DNA from: Zopfochytrium polystomum
Lineage: Eukaryota; Chytridiomycota; Chytridiomycetes; Chytridiales; Chytridiaceae
Assembly: GCA_025765615.1 (NCBI GenBank)
Contig: JAIVFJ010000051.1
Span: 124,001 to 188,000 of the forward strand
Reading direction: 5' to 3'
Length of the DNA: 64,000 nt
Shown: positions 23,444-35,292 of the stretch, piece by piece
Numbering within the stretch: position 1 is the stretch's first letter
How the letters are laid out: every line of letters starts with the position of its first letter
Translations under genes and position numbers: made by a program
The notes under the pieces: generated by a model
The model's input: only the letters and a program-made list of their open reading frames with translations
What the model was told of the DNA's origin: nothing
Databases searched by the model: none

Positions 23444-26400
23444 CTACAACAGCCCCTTCCACTTCTCCCTGAAAATCTGCGATTGCGACCTCAGGTTCGC
23501 GGCGTAAGATCGAGCGGTCGGCCAAACCTGGGCGATATTGTCAAGGACGGGCAAAAACAGTGCGTGAAGCGACTCGAGCTGGGTTGAGTAGTCTGACAGT
23601 GGCCGGACGTCAAGGGACGTCAGTTGCGAGCCGTATTGGAACTGGCTTAGTAAAGCGGTAGCCACGGGTAGCAGAAAGCATTGCACCAGAGGGCACGACA
23701 CAAGCTCTGGAGGGGGTCGAGAGCTGGGAGATGGCGTGGCGTTTGTACCGCCGTATGCAATCCTTACGATTTGGCATTGGCACTTGTACGCGACAGCGCA
23801 CACCTCAGCCGAGGTGTAGAGCGAGGTGTTCAGGCCGTTCGACGACATCCGGAAGGAGCTGTCCGCCTGTATCGGTGAAAGTCCGGCACCGTCAACTTTT
23901 TTGAGATTACGGTAATGCAGCAGGACTACGGCTGTGAAAAAGAGCAGGTTGACAGTGATGCACAAACTAGATGGTTTCGTCATCTTTGGCGATGAGAGCG
24001 GAAAGCTTGGCTTGCGGTCCAGAACGTCAAACAGTCGGAAAGAAGACGGCAATCCCTCGTACCAGCAGATCAAAGTGTCATGCAGACGGTTGACATCCAT
24101 GGGACGGGACAAGAGGGATGCGAGTAACACCGAGTTCGGAGTGAGAGATGGAGTAGTGTTCTTGGGGAACTTGTTGAAGCGGAAAACCTTGCGGATGATA
24201 AAGCACAGTTGAACAAGGTGCAGCGTTTCCTCGGTGGATGACAGGACTTCAGAGGCTGCTACAGGAACGGGATCCTGCATTCCTCGGCCTGAGTCGAACA
24301 CGGTTGGATACGGCTTGTTGCAGAAAATGTCTACCCATGAGCCGCTATTGGGAGGGCTTGGGACAGGATCACCGCCTGAAAACTTCGCTCCGTCGTGACT
24401 AAGGAGGTGCTCCACGTCGACGAGCGACTCGAAATAGTCATTTTCGTTCAGAAGGAAGTTCATACCCGTCGAAATACTGACATACGTGTCAATTACGAAC
24501 GACGCCCACCAAACACTGGAGAAGCGGCCGGTTAGCTTTTGTATAGCCACTTAAGAGTTATTTGTTACCGTTTTCTTTCTTCCATACTCGATACAACGGC
24601 CGGCTTCGGGACGCCATTGCAAATAGAGAAAAAGTCATTCACGGTTCGAGAAAAGGGGAGGTCCAATTTTTGCGACAGTCGGCAACCCATTCCAGTGTAC
24701 ATCCATGACCGCACCGCGTTTCTGGATCCGTAGTCCAAAACAGAAAGGAGTAAAGCTGCCTGGCATATTGAGACCTTCTCGAACGACGACATGGTTTTGG
24801 CAAACGTGGGTATTAGCCCAGCCGCACGGTTTGCAAAATATTCGCTGGCGCGATGCGGTCCGTAGAAAGGTGCCTGGAAGAGGGTACTGTGTCGCGAGAA
24901 CAGGCATCCAATAGCATATATTGCGTTCAGAAGCATCGCGTGGTGAGTATTTTCTGGCATTATTTCGATAAAGAACTGTCGTTCGTTGATGATGGGCAGT
25001 GCTTGGTGGAAGTACGAAAAAAATCTTTCGAGAGAGGCACACTTTAGGATTTTTGGATACAGAAGCCGTTCATGGTGCGAACACGGCTTACATTGTGATT
25101 AAATGGACATAGAAGTCCGCGGGAATGTCCGGAAGATCCGCCACAGTTAACCCTTTCGGAAGGCCAGGCCGTTCAACGTCTACGCTCGGTAATGCGGTTA
25201 TTCGGCAAACTGGAATTCGTTCCGTCGCAGGACCAGCCCCCGTAAGTGCCAGGAGTGGATCGCCTTGTAAACTATCCAGCGTATTCCTGTCGAGGTTGAC
25301 TCGCGCCAACTGTCCGAAACTTGTCGACGGGTTCTGCGGAATGTTCAGACGAAGGTCGGCACCTTATGAACGAAGTGTGAGAATGATTGGACTGTCACGG
25401 AGGCCACGGTACCAGGGAAAACAAGCCCGCTTGCAGGATCGAAAAGAGTGGAAGGATCAATGTTCGAGAAATCGAAGCCGGCAAACTGCATTAGTCTACT
25501 CGACATTGAGGGTGAGCCAATCGCTTGTGGCGAATTAGAGGTGACGGAGCCTGATGACGAACGAGGGAACAAGCTCCACAGCTCCTTCATCAAATCATTG
25601 TCACTCTCTTCGTGACCTTCTGTTGAAGGAGATTTGTTGTGATTATTGGGAGAGCTATTTGCCCCAGCAATAGTCTGGATTAATGCTAAAGATGAGTCGT
25701 CCGGGGTAATGGCGTTCGAAGGCGACCTGCCGTACCAACACTGTGTTAGCAAAATGCACAACCAACCGAATCGAGAAACTTTACTCACCGCGTCCTGATC
25801 GGCGGAACCAGCGCCAGTCCAAAATCGGTGGGGCTGCTGTGGCCTGATAGACTCGTCTCCCGAGAAGGAGCCGATTACATTGGAACCACGGATCTCAAAG
25901 AACGAATCGCTTTGGAACAGATCTGCGGGGTCGTTCATCGGGGCATCCTCTTCACTAGCGGCCACAGACGACTCTCTGGGCTCTGGAGCAAGGACTGGCA
26001 AACCGCGATTCGCTGGGACGGGGGATGGGACATCATATAACGAGTTATTCCGTTTGTTTGAGGAGCGACTGGGAGCTGCGCCGCTCGCTCGTTTCGGGCC
26101 GCGCTTTTTCTGCTCAAGCAACATGGTGCACTCCGCACCGGCCTTGAGGCAGTTCGAGCAGGTCGGAAAGGCGCAATCGCACCGACGCTTTTTGGCCCGG
26201 CATCGGTCGCAACTCTGCGTCTGCCGCTTGCGATCCCCTGGCCCTGTCGCGCCATCCGGGGCCGGCAGGGGTTGGGCGTACGGAGACCGTGGCACGGTGC
26301 CCATCATGGACGCAAGCGTAATGGGAGAGTGCAGCCGACCGAAGTCGGCCGAGCCGCGGTGAGCGGGGGCAATGTTCACGTTCAGGGTGTGATCGCTGTG

Positions 26401-26493
26401 GCCGTTGGAGCCGCCAGCGCCGGCACTGCCGGTGGCGCCTCCGTTTTGCGCGGCAGCAGCAGAGAGGCTGCTGTCAACGTAGCGAAAGTCCAT
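23444..26493 (-). CDS. Zn2Cys6 fungal transcription factor
   Basis: Fungal-specific regulator. The first exon (about 25797-26493) encodes a Gly/Ala/Ser-rich N-terminus and at about residues 95-122 the binuclear zinc cluster CDRCRAKKRRC then CAFPTCSNCLKAGAEC, followed by a basic QKKRGPKR stretch. Introns with donor GTGAGTAAAG (near 25796) and GTGCCGACC (near 25360) join acidic, Ser/Asn-rich sequence to the fungal-trans middle domain: YFHQALPIINERQFFIE, LLNAIYAIGCLFS, then ICQAALLLSVLDYGSRN and GMGCRLSQKLDLPF. The last exon continues through helical sequence to a stop at 23444. The target genes cannot be inferred. HIS7 lies behind its start on the same strand with about 490 bases between. Exon borders around 24540 and 25000-25090 are approximate. 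Confidence 0.85.
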
Positions 26494-26980
26494 CGCGCGT
26501 TCACTTTCCGGTCAGTTGCTTGCGAAGCAATACGCGGCGGCGAGGAACGACACCCTGCACAGGCGTTTGTTCGACAAGACGGTGGAGGTGGAGGTGGGGG
26601 CGGTGGGCGGCGCGATGATAATTTTCAGGGCAGGGCGGGCGGGTGCGCGGATGCTGTCTCGATCGAAAAACCGGGGGGGCGTTTTTGGATCGATCGGGAG
26701 GTTGCGCATAAAGCGTTGATCCCCACACGATCGGCACCTAGAAAGAGAGGGAGGGAGAGACGGCTGGGGTGGCGAGAGACAGAGACAAGCACCAAAAGAC
26801 GACTTTCCCAACACTGGCCGCTTTAGTTTTGATTACTACTCACGCCGCCCTCCAACCTTGTTGCGACACCAGTGCGATGCACTTACGGTAAGCAGGTGAC
26901 CACAATCAACCAATTCAATCTTTGAAGCAAATGAAAAAAAAAAAATGAAAAATGAAAAAAAAAAAACAGCCCCTCGAGGC
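26494..26980 (-). other. Intergenic: HIS7 3' flank and transcription-factor promoter
   Basis: No gene seen. The part near 26980 holds runs of A interrupted by TG (about 26933-26967) on the plus strand, hence T-runs on the transcribed strand just after the HIS7 stop. The part near 26500-26820 is GC-rich with GGTGGAGG-type repeats and should contain the promoter and leader of the Zn2Cys6 gene. Short open frames here have no family likeness. Confidence 0.5.
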
Positions 26981-28812
26981 TCAGAGCACAAGCGCCGCAG
27001 AGCCTTCGATCGCGCGAACAGCAAACCCATCCCGCTGAACCTGCTCTTTAACTGCACTAATCGGGACCTCTCCGCGGTGAAAAATGCCTGCGGCTAGGGC
27101 CGCCTCGACATTTGTCGCAGCAAACACGTCGGTGAAGTGGGACGGCTTGCCTGCTCCAGAAGAGGCAATCACGGGAATACTCACAGCCGACTTCACCGAA
27201 GACAGCAGTTCGTGGTCGAAGCCCGAATTGGTGCCGTCCTTGTCCATGCTGTGTAAAAGTCTTACGTCAGTTGACACAAGCATAAGTAAGTCACGGGAAA
27301 ACGTTTTGCAAGACTGACCAGTTGCAAAGAATTTCGCCCGCCCCAAGATCTTCACAAGCCGTAATCAGCTGGCGGACGTCGAGGTCCCGCCCCTCCCGAC
27401 CGCCTTTCACTGTGCACTGGTACCAAACATACTCCTCGCCGTTTGGACCTGGGAACTGAGTCTTGATAACATCGTGACCGGGAGCCTCCTCTGGGCTTCG
27501 AACGTACACTCGCCGTGGGTCGACAGAAATGACCACAGCCTGCGCGCCATACACATAGGCGATCTGCTCAATTGCCGTATCCCCAGTTTTCTGCTTTCCT
27601 CGTGCCAAGTACGCCTCTGCTGCGTAAACAGCGTCGCTGCCGATCGAGACCTTGTCTGCACCCGACCGGAAGTACTCGTCTGCCACTTCCAAGGCGGGGA
27701 CCGTCCTTGCCGCCGGGGTTCTCGGGCGTGGGTGTTGGGTCGTGGACGTCGCGGATGCCGCCGCCGATGGTGAGGGGAACAAACACAGACTCAGACGTGC
27801 GGCGAAGGACTTCAAGCATGGGGAGGTCGCGGAAGGGGAGGTCTCGGAAGGATGTGATGTTAAGGAAGGTGACTTCGTCGGCGCCTTCTTCAAAGTAACG
27901 GCGGGCAAGATCCACAGGCTTGCCGAGGTTGCGGACATCGCCGCCGCCGGAAGACCTATCCCGGACGTCGTATTGATCGCCCTTTGTCACAACGAGGTCG
28001 CCCGCGTCGTTAGCACGGACGTCAAGGCATGCAATGATCCTGCGACTGAGTAAGTCGGGTGTGTCGGCGTGATTGCCAGGTGCTGCGCTTGGTCGGCTCT
28101 TTCCGTCAAAGTTTTCGAGGAAAGCCTTCAGAAGTCGGAGACCGGCGTAGCCGCTCTTCTCCGGGTGGAACTGAGTCGCCAAAACATTGCCTTTCATAAC
28201 GGAGGAGACGAAAACCTCTTCGCCGTACCTCGTCCAGGTATATGCCCAGCCGTCAAGTGTTGGGTCTGCGCTGGAGGTGATCAACGGGGCGAAGGAGTGC
28301 ACAAAGTAGAATCGCTGATTGGCGCTCGCGACTAGTTCCAGAGCACCATCTGTAGGATTTCTAACAAGGGTCGCACCGTTCCAGCCCATGTGCGGTACTG
28401 CTTTGGACGCCGCATTGAACTTTTTGATTGTAGCAGGGATGACGCCAAGCCCCTTCGCTTCTGGAGATTCCTCCGAACCTTGAAACAGGCATTGCAGACC
28501 AACGCAGATACCGAAAAGCGGGCGGCCTGAGGCAATGTAATCCAATAGTGGTTGCCGGAATCCTCTTTTATCCAGTTGCTCCATGGCGGCGCCGAAGGCG
28601 CCAACGCCAGGGAATATTATTTTCTGGGGGTTCGGATGTCAACAGACGATCTCTTGAATTGCGATATTCACCTTTGCACCGGCAATGTCCTCCGGTCGCT
28701 CGACGCGCTTGATGCTGTAGCCGATTCGCTTCACCGCGTTTACCAGTGAGAGCACGTTCCCTGCCCCATAGTCGAGCAAGTAGAGGCCGTCGTCAACAGA
28801 GCTGTTGGCCAT
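26981..28812 (-). CDS. HIS7: Imidazole glycerol phosphate synthase, bifunctional, with a one-base frame break
   Basis: Fifth-step enzyme of histidine synthesis: an N-terminal glutamine amidotransferase feeds ammonia to a C-terminal (beta/alpha)8 cyclase, fused as in fungi and plants. Start at 28812 ([20 protein letters not shown]); an intron lies near 28630. Glutaminase motifs: [11 protein letters not shown] with the nucleophile cysteine, and TQFHPEKSG. Cyclase motifs: [87 protein letters not shown], with a second intron near 27247-27318. At about 27701-27712 the frame fails: passing from ENPGGK to [12 protein letters not shown] needs one base skipped. No intron explains it. The enzyme is otherwise complete, so an assembly insertion is the simplest cause. 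Confidence 0.9.
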
Positions 28813-29390
28813 GACAAAAGATGCGATCACGATTGGGTGAGGTGGCTTTCAGACTTGTCAATCGGAGTTTGGTAATCATTCAGTGCAAATCACCCACTGC
28901 ACGGTGTTTCACCTCAGCACGCGTTGAATCCCTGCTCTGCTCAGTTATCTGCTCTGCTCAGTTAACGCGCAGGAGTAATAGAATCCCACTCCCATATCGC
29001 GAGGACTGAGAAATAGCGCGCAACATCAACAGGACATGTTGGTGGCAGGCACGTGGACACACACGTCCCCCGGCCACTTCGACCGGGCCACAACGCTGTG
29101 GATCCCTTAATAGCCCTCCGTTTAAAAGGATGCATACTAGAGTATTGTGACAATAATCGCGGCCGCGCAACTGCCCTTTGCCCGTCTTCGGCTGTGGTGG
29201 CGCTTTGAATTGGCGCCATGGGAGCACGTTGAGTGCCGTCAATTTTTCGTTTGTCTGATCTCCCTGGAACATGATGCTGAGGTCGAAGCAGAAAGGTGCG
29301 GCTGCCCTCTGATCTCCGGAACCATGCCGCAACGCCGATGGCTTACCGGAACGGCACTCATAATCTTGAACTGCAGCCGCGATCGTGTCG
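28813..29390. promoter_or_regulatory. Divergent promoter of HIS7 and SLY1
   Basis: 578 bases between two start codons pointing away from each other; no gene seen. It contains a perfect 16-base direct repeat, CTGCTCTGCTCAGTTA, at 28932-28947 and 28949-28964, one base apart. I find no TATA box in a convincing position and no Gcn4-type TGACTCA site, which would be expected at a yeast histidine gene. The role of the repeat is unknown. Confidence 0.5.
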
Positions 29391-31856
29391 ATGCTGCATC
29401 TGAACAATAAGGATGCGGCCACCGCCGCGATGGCGTCCAAGTCCGACTTGGACGACGGATCGGCCCCCCCAGCTGCCGCGCTGCCCGCATCCCTCTCTGA
29501 CCCGATATGGAAGGTGCTCGTGTACGATCAAGCGGGGCAGGATATCATTTCGCCGCTCTTGAAAGTTAACGAGCTTCGCGAGCACGGGATAACGGTTCAT
29601 ATGTAGGGATACGGGTTGTTTCTTTGTTCGCGGCGAATCTGGATCAAGGAGTAATCGGGCTTTGCATCCAGGCACCTGAACAGCGATCGCCAGCCTATTC
29701 CAGATGTTCCAGCCATCTACTTCGTACAGCCGACACTGGAGAATCTCAAACGGATTGGAGAGGTGGCACCCGATGAGCTGCATGCACTGTTTCGTACTTT
29801 CATTAACGCGGGCGTTCCTGTCAGGACATGAGCCGGAAACTCTACGACGCGTACTACCTGAACTTCACTTTCACCCTCCCGCGATCTCTGTTGGAAGAAC
29901 TTGCAGCGCTTGCGATCTCGTCCGGTGCAGCAAGCTCCATCGTGCAGGTTCGTGTTCGGGCGTTATTGGTTGTGAGGCGCTCACGGCGGTTTGAAACAGG
30001 TCTACGACCAGTACTTGAGCTACCTCTGCCTCGAAGAACGGCTGTTCTCTTTCAACATGGTCGACTCATACAAGATTTTGAACGATCCATCGTCTTCGGA
30101 CTCCACCATCGACGCCTCCACAGACAAGATTGTCAACTCCCTCTTTTCCGCAATATCAACCCTAGGTCAGTATCTCCGTTCGTTCGCGTATTTTCCCCTG
30201 TCACCGAAGTAACCTTTCAGCGAAGGAGCCGTACCAATTATCAAGTGCCCTCGACGAAGCGCTGCTGCCAACATTGCGACAAAACTGGAACAGAAGATTC
30301 GCGACCACATGATCAACTCGAGAAACAATCTCTTTTCTGAAGCCAATGTCGGATCCAGTCGACCTGTTCTTGTACTCTTGGACCGCAACTTCGACATTGC
30401 AACAATGGTGAGCCATTCATGGACATACTCGGCCCTCGTGCATGACGTTCTTGACATGAAATTGAATCGAGTGGTTTTATATGTGAGTTTCAAACATCGC
30501 GGCGTCCATGACATTCCCCATTGATGAACAAGGAGTTAGCTCAGCGAGAACAACCGAAAGACGAAAAAGGTCTACGACTTGGATGTTTCAGACTACTTTT
30601 GGGCGAAAAACTCTGGAATCGCATTTCCTCAAGTGGCAGGTACGTCGAGTCGATTCAACCTTTCACATGCCAGCCCGTGGACAGCTGATATGTACGATGT
30701 CCTTTCAGAGGACGTCAGTGCAGAGATCAATCGCTACAAGAAGGATGTTGAAGAAGTGACGAGGTCCTCAGGAGTCTCGACATTGGAAGAGCTCGATCCC
30801 ACGACCAACGCCCAGAGTCTGAAAAACGCGATATCAGTACTTCCCAAGCTAACTGAGCGGAAGAGAACGCTGGACATGCACATGAACATTGCTACATCGC
30901 TCTTCACGAGCATTGGCGAACGGCAGCTGGATAGCTTTACAGCCCTTGAGGAGAACATTGCGAAGCAGGTTCGACCATTCGTTTCCCCTGATACAGCAAC
31001 GACCCGCAAACTCACATGTCTTTCCTTCTTATTCATAGACGAAAGCATCAATTCTCGAGGTTCTAAAAGACGAGAAGAAGACGGCTGAGGACAAACTACG
31101 GCTGTTCCTTTTTTACTACCTCTCCGTCGAAGACATCTCGAAAGAAGACATGGCCCAGTTCGAGGCCGCCCTTACCGCCAGCCACGTTTCGCTCACCTCG
31201 ATTGCTCACCTGAAAAACGTCCGCAACTTTACAAAGATTGTGACGGCGTCCAACCCGGTTCCTCAGCAGTCAACGTCATCGGACATCTTCCAAAGCATCA
31301 CATCCAACATCTCAAAGGTGCGATTCAAATACGCTTACCTCTGGTTATTTTCCTTCCATTAAACATGAGGCTTTCCCCCCCCCCACCCCCCAGTTTGCGG
31401 GTCAACTTGACGGCAGTCGCGTTGGCGGTGGGTTTGAAAACCTGCTATCCGGCGTGACGAACTTCCTACCCTCCCGGCGGGATCTTCCATGCACGAAGAT
31501 TGTGGACGCTATAATGGAGGGAAACAGCACCCCGGAAACCGAGGACATGATGACTTTGGACCCCAAATTAGGAAGAGGTGCTGCGCCAAAGCCGACCAAG
31601 ACCCGTGTTACCTTCCAAGAAGCTATCGTGTTCATGGTCGGGGGTGGTAACTACGTGGAATTTCAAAATTTGCAGGATTATGCCCAGGTAATTTTTGTCG
31701 CAACTTGACTGCTGAAGTCGTCTGGATATCTAATGGATACGATTGCTCGCAATTGCCTTCCAGAGGTCGACCCACAAGAAGGTTACTTATGGGTCTACGG
31801 AAATTTTGACAGCAAAGGGGATGGTGGCCCAACTAGAAGCCCTAGGCGGCAAATAA
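29391..31856 (+). CDS. SLY1: SLY1, Sec1/Munc18-family SNARE regulator
   Basis: SM protein that chaperones SNARE assembly in ER-Golgi transport. Start at ATG 29391 (MLHLNNKD) or the internal ATG at 29433. Conserved blocks in order: [37 protein letters not shown] (29697 on, after an intron), [55 protein letters not shown] near 30360, [20 protein letters not shown], then [44 protein letters not shown] and [20 protein letters not shown]. The last intron (donor CAG|GTAATT, acceptor TTCCAG at 31763) leads to [13 protein letters not shown] and AQLEALGGK, the family C-terminus, with stop 31854-31856. About nine introns. It ends 66 bases from the convergent phosphatase gene. Confidence 0.9.
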
Positions 31857-31922
31857 TGAATGAATCTGTGTTGTCGAATGCGTTGCTTTCTTCGCGGTGT
31901 GTGTGCGTGTGTGTATGCGTTG

Positions 31923-33059
31923 TTATTTCCTATTCACATAGATCACTACATTGGTCACGTTGTCATCTATCTGCTTCTTGTCTAGGCCCTCTAATGCCCG
32001 CTTTGTCAGTACGGAGCTCGCTTTCATCGGGTCTTTATACTTGGCTGCTATTGATACTGCGACGTCAATGTCCAGGCCGTCCCAGAGCCCGTCCGTTCCC
32101 AGAATGAAGAAGCGGTCCCGCTTGGGGTTCACTTTCATGTCGATGACCTCTGGTTCGCAAAGAACCCCGAGGCGTCCGGCGACAGCGTCGCCAAGCGAAC
32201 GTGTGACAACTAGTCTGCAGTCACGAGTGATGCGTTGTCAGCCAGGGAACAAATCTGCAGCTCGCGGGAGCCTCGAAAAGTGCCTAACGCACAAGCTTAC
32301 CCGGGGTATGGCAGTGTTCCCTTAAAGATTCTGAGAGGACCTGGAACGAAGGGGTGGGGGATAGGAGGTGTTTGCGGGATTTTAGACAGATTTGACAGGC
32401 CCCCGACCCTCCGTCCACTTGGCACCGACCGTCCTTATCTTCACCAATCGTCAGCTGCTCTATTCTCGCGCCGGACGACTTTACCCTGCTGAGCTCGTCT
32501 GGATTGCTGCATGTGTGGTCGCTGAAAACGTGCCAAGTATGAGGGTATGTTTCGGAGCGATGTGTTTCTCTTTTTTTTTGGTGTCGTTTTTTTTGCAAAA
32601 GCAGCAAACCGAGCCACTCACGTCGTCAGCTGCACCGCCGCCCATGCGTCGTCGTCGCCCTCCTTTCGACCAAGCAGCACGCGGCTGTCCCCGACGTTGG
32701 CAATGACGACGCGATCGTCCGCCTCGAGGCAGATCAGCACGACGGCGGTGGTCCCGGACATGTATGTGTCGATCGCGTCGTTCTCGGCCAGCTGCGTGTT
32801 GACGTCCCGAAAGACCGCCTTCAGCGCCTCTACCGGGTCGTCCAGAAACTCGTCCTTGTGCCGCCGCAGCACCTCGGGAAAGATCTGCCGCGTGAAAGTC
32901 GACGCTTTGCCGCCCTCGCTGCCTGTTTTGGAAGTTGTGTCAAGTGAGGCTCCGTTTGGGGAGGCGGCTGGAGAGTGGTTCTAAAGTATGGATGTATAGA
33001 TGTGTGTCCGACCCTGCCTCTCTCTCTGGCGCTGCGACGCTCTTGGCGTGCCTTCCCTC

Positions 33060-33098
<39 letters not shown>

Positions 33099-33265
33099 CT
33101 CGGCTCTCGCTCTCGCTCTTGCTCGCTTCACTCACCGTGGCCGTCAAAGACGCCAAAGAGCGAGGCTGCAGGGCTTCCCTCGAACACGTCTTCCTGGACG
33201 AGATACTCGTCCTGCTGCGACGGGCGGCGCCCAATGTTTGTCGAAGTCCCGAATGAAACTCGCAT
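31923..33265 (-). CDS. PP2C-type protein serine/threonine phosphatase
   Basis: Metal-dependent PPM-family phosphatase. Start at 33265: MRVSFGTSTNIGRRPSQQDE, then FGVFDGHG at the end of the first exon, the first metal-binding motif. The first intron (about 32925-33131) is unusually long for this window and contains a CT microsatellite. The second exon has MSGTTAVVLICLEADDRV, VIANVGDSRVLLGRK; a third has a RIEQLTIGEDKDGR-type stretch in a different frame from neighbours, then LVVTRSLGDAVAG after another intron, and the last has DRFFILGTDGLWDGL, the metal-binding GTDGLWD motif, and DDNVTNVVIYV. All key aspartates are visible. The N-terminus is short, so no targeting or regulatory domain is seen; the substrate is unknown. 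Internal exon borders between 32230 and 32620 are approximate. Confidence 0.85.
33063..33095. repeat. CT microsatellite in a phosphatase intron
   Basis: About 16 uninterrupted CT units on the plus strand (GA on the transcribed strand), followed by imperfect CTCG-type repeats to about 33125. It lies inside the first intron of the PP2C gene, near its donor site. Confidence 0.95.
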
Positions 33266-33973
33266 GGTGGGCTCGGGCTGCTGGAGCCAGCCTTCCAAAC
33301 GAAAATTTTTTACTCTTTTTTTTTCTTTTCTTTTTTCTTGTTCTTCTTTTTTGCAATTTCTTGCACTCTTTATCTCTCGTCATTTCATTATTGCCAGCGC
33401 TGCCGCTGTTGGCGGGGCGAAAGATGTCAACCGTCAGTCAATATGAGATCTTGAAGCACATGGCAGACTGGTTGGTGCTGATGGGCCACACCCGGACACT
33501 GCTGTGCCCTTTCGACTTCCCTTCAAGGATTCATACTTTTGAAGCGGTTTCTGCACGATATTGTTTCCCAAACACAAGAAAGCTCATTTTTGTGCGTTAG
33601 AAAGTATCCTCTTTGCGTTAATGAAATTCGCTTTGCAGTCGTAATTGACGCAGCCATCATTCCAATGGCAAGGGTCCCACAAAAGCCAATCTTCACGGTC
33701 AAGTGAGCCTATAGCTACTCCCCCTCTGCAAAGCCACCAGGCAAAGCGACTCCAAATATTTCGCTCATCGCACCAGTATCGCGACCCTCACTGAGGGTAA
33801 CGCGATGCCATCGCGTTGAAGTTGTTCAGTTGGCGCCGTCAGCAGCAGCCGAGAGCACCCCGTTTCCCTGCTCACATAATTTTTTTCAAACTCCGCCGAG
33901 GGCGTTTCGCCGCCACTGCCACACAAACATTCCGTGCTGCGAGCGCCGTCACCGTCACCGGGAAGACGAGAGT
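33266..33973. other. Gene-poor stretch beyond the phosphatase start
   Basis: No confident gene. A T-rich run (33306-33375) lies behind the phosphatase start. A 58-codon plus-strand frame at 33424-33600 begins MSTVSQYEILKHMADW and could splice (acceptor TTTGCAG near 33639) to a frame reading VIDAAIIPMARVPQKP with a donor-like AA|GTGAGC at its end. This might be the first part of a larger plus-strand gene reaching 34481, but I recognise nothing in it. Confidence 0.35.
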
Positions 33974-34481
33974 ATGGCGAAGCCATCGGGCTTGTGGGCT
34001 TTTATGTGCCTACTCAGTTATATTCACTCCCTCTCACAAGCTGGTATAGTCTGGTGGTAACAACCTTGGAAGCGTGACCATGTGCAATCGCGTCGGGAAT
34101 GTTGGCAGGAGACAGTCGTCGGTTCAACCCGCCATCCTTTTTTCTCAAGGTATCGTGCTCTAGCGAACAGATCAGGGGCAGTGTCTTCGCGTCCGGTGAA
34201 ATCATGACATGGACGTTTTGTGAGGCCTTGGTGGCTGGCAAGAGCAATACAATCCTGGTGAAGTGAGTTGAAGCTCGCAATCAATCAGGAGCCATTTGTG
34301 AACGAAGAAGGGAGGTGTGAAAAGCCTCCCACCTCGACAAGGAAATGAAGACTTCGCAGCCATAAACGATACAGATGTGGATCTGCTAGCTCCCTATTTC
34401 GTGCTAAGCGGAGCATCGGGTCTCTCGCAAAACGGCGAAAGCGTGACAGCTCGGTTCTTGGACGAAAAGACTATAGCTTAA
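33974..34481 (+). CDS. Tentative small protein with a signal-peptide-like start
   Basis: I do not recognise this. Three exons (33974-34043, 34109-34257, 34308-34481) join in phase across introns of 65 and 50 nt to 130 residues. The start MAKPSGLWAFMCLLSYIHSL is followed by SQAG and looks like a signal peptide or membrane anchor. The mature part is polar, with SSEQIRGSVFASGEIM and DVDLLAPYFVLSGASGL. Support is only the splice-consistent frame and the hydrophobic leader; antisense frames overlap it, so it may be spurious or part of a longer gene starting near 33424. Confidence 0.3.
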
Positions 34482-34664
34482 AAAGTGTAGACATCAAAAT
34501 AAACCGCATCGAAGCGCAGTTGTATAATTCCATATCAATATGCTTCGTGTTTTATCAAATAGAGAAATGAGGTACGACTTTGAATGATCGCAACAACGAG
34601 CCCACTGACTTCGGTCGATTTGCATTCTGTGAAATATTCTGAAAATCCACCTCCTAATCGAGGT

Positions 34665-35065
34665 TTATGGCGAGGTGGCACTTGCACTGTTTCCTGCGTT
34701 ATTTTCACACGGAGTGCCATCCTCGTCGAATCCATCACTGAGTTTTGGAATCGATCCCATTATGCAAGAGCCTGTCGGAATAGCATTTTTATCTGCAAGT
34801 AAGTCTACAGCATTTATTATCCCTCTTCCCACGTGCGGGAGTTTCGATTCAAGTGACTGAAAGACAGGTAGTGTCGAAATCCGAGAGCATACTGGCGGGC
34901 CTCGGCGGAGTCGGAAGCAAATCTTACGTTAGGTGACGAGTGAGAACGACGAACAAGGCTGATCTTTTTTTGTTGGCCCGCCCACACATGTCCAATTTTT
35001 CCTTTCTTTTTTTCGTTGGAAAAATTTTCTGTCAAAGAAGTGAGCTTGAAGGGGCTGCGCATCAT
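34665..35065 (-). CDS. Tentative small orphan protein
   Basis: I do not recognise this. Two exons (34928-35065 and 34665-34856) join in phase 0 across a 71-nt intron with a good donor (AAC|GTAAGA) and acceptor (CTTTCAG), giving 109 residues from the upstream of two adjacent ATGs. The N-terminal half is basic and Lys/Ser-rich (SNEKKKGKIG, VRRSHSSPN); the second half has VGRGIINAVDLLAD, a Gly/Ser stretch and an acidic Asn-rich tail ending SATSP. Further upstream exons are possible. It is divergent from the glycoside hydrolase at 35293. Confidence 0.35.
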
Positions 35066-35292
35066 CGTCGTGCCTTACCAGCGGCGGAATCCGCCAGGCT
35101 TTCATTCTCCGCCGATGCCCACACCCGAAGAAGCCGCGTGACCCAGAAGAGGGAAGGAAGGACTCACTCATACAAAAGAAGGCACGCGGGAACGGACCCG
35201 CTGCCCTTCCGACATATCCGCCGCACTCCCACCCTCCCACCCCTGGCACTCTTCCTGCTCACCGCCGACCGCCGCGTCGAAGCCGAGCCAAG

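Noticed and set aside
31371..31391. Poly-C run as a functional element
   Set aside because: It lies at the end of a SLY1 intron just before the acceptor and serves as, or sits in, the pyrimidine tract.
34040..34140. tRNA-like stretch with TAGTCTGGTGGTAA and CGGTTCAACCC
   Set aside because: The bases around the T-loop-like segment cannot form the five-pair stem and no acceptor stem closes, so it is not a tRNA gene.
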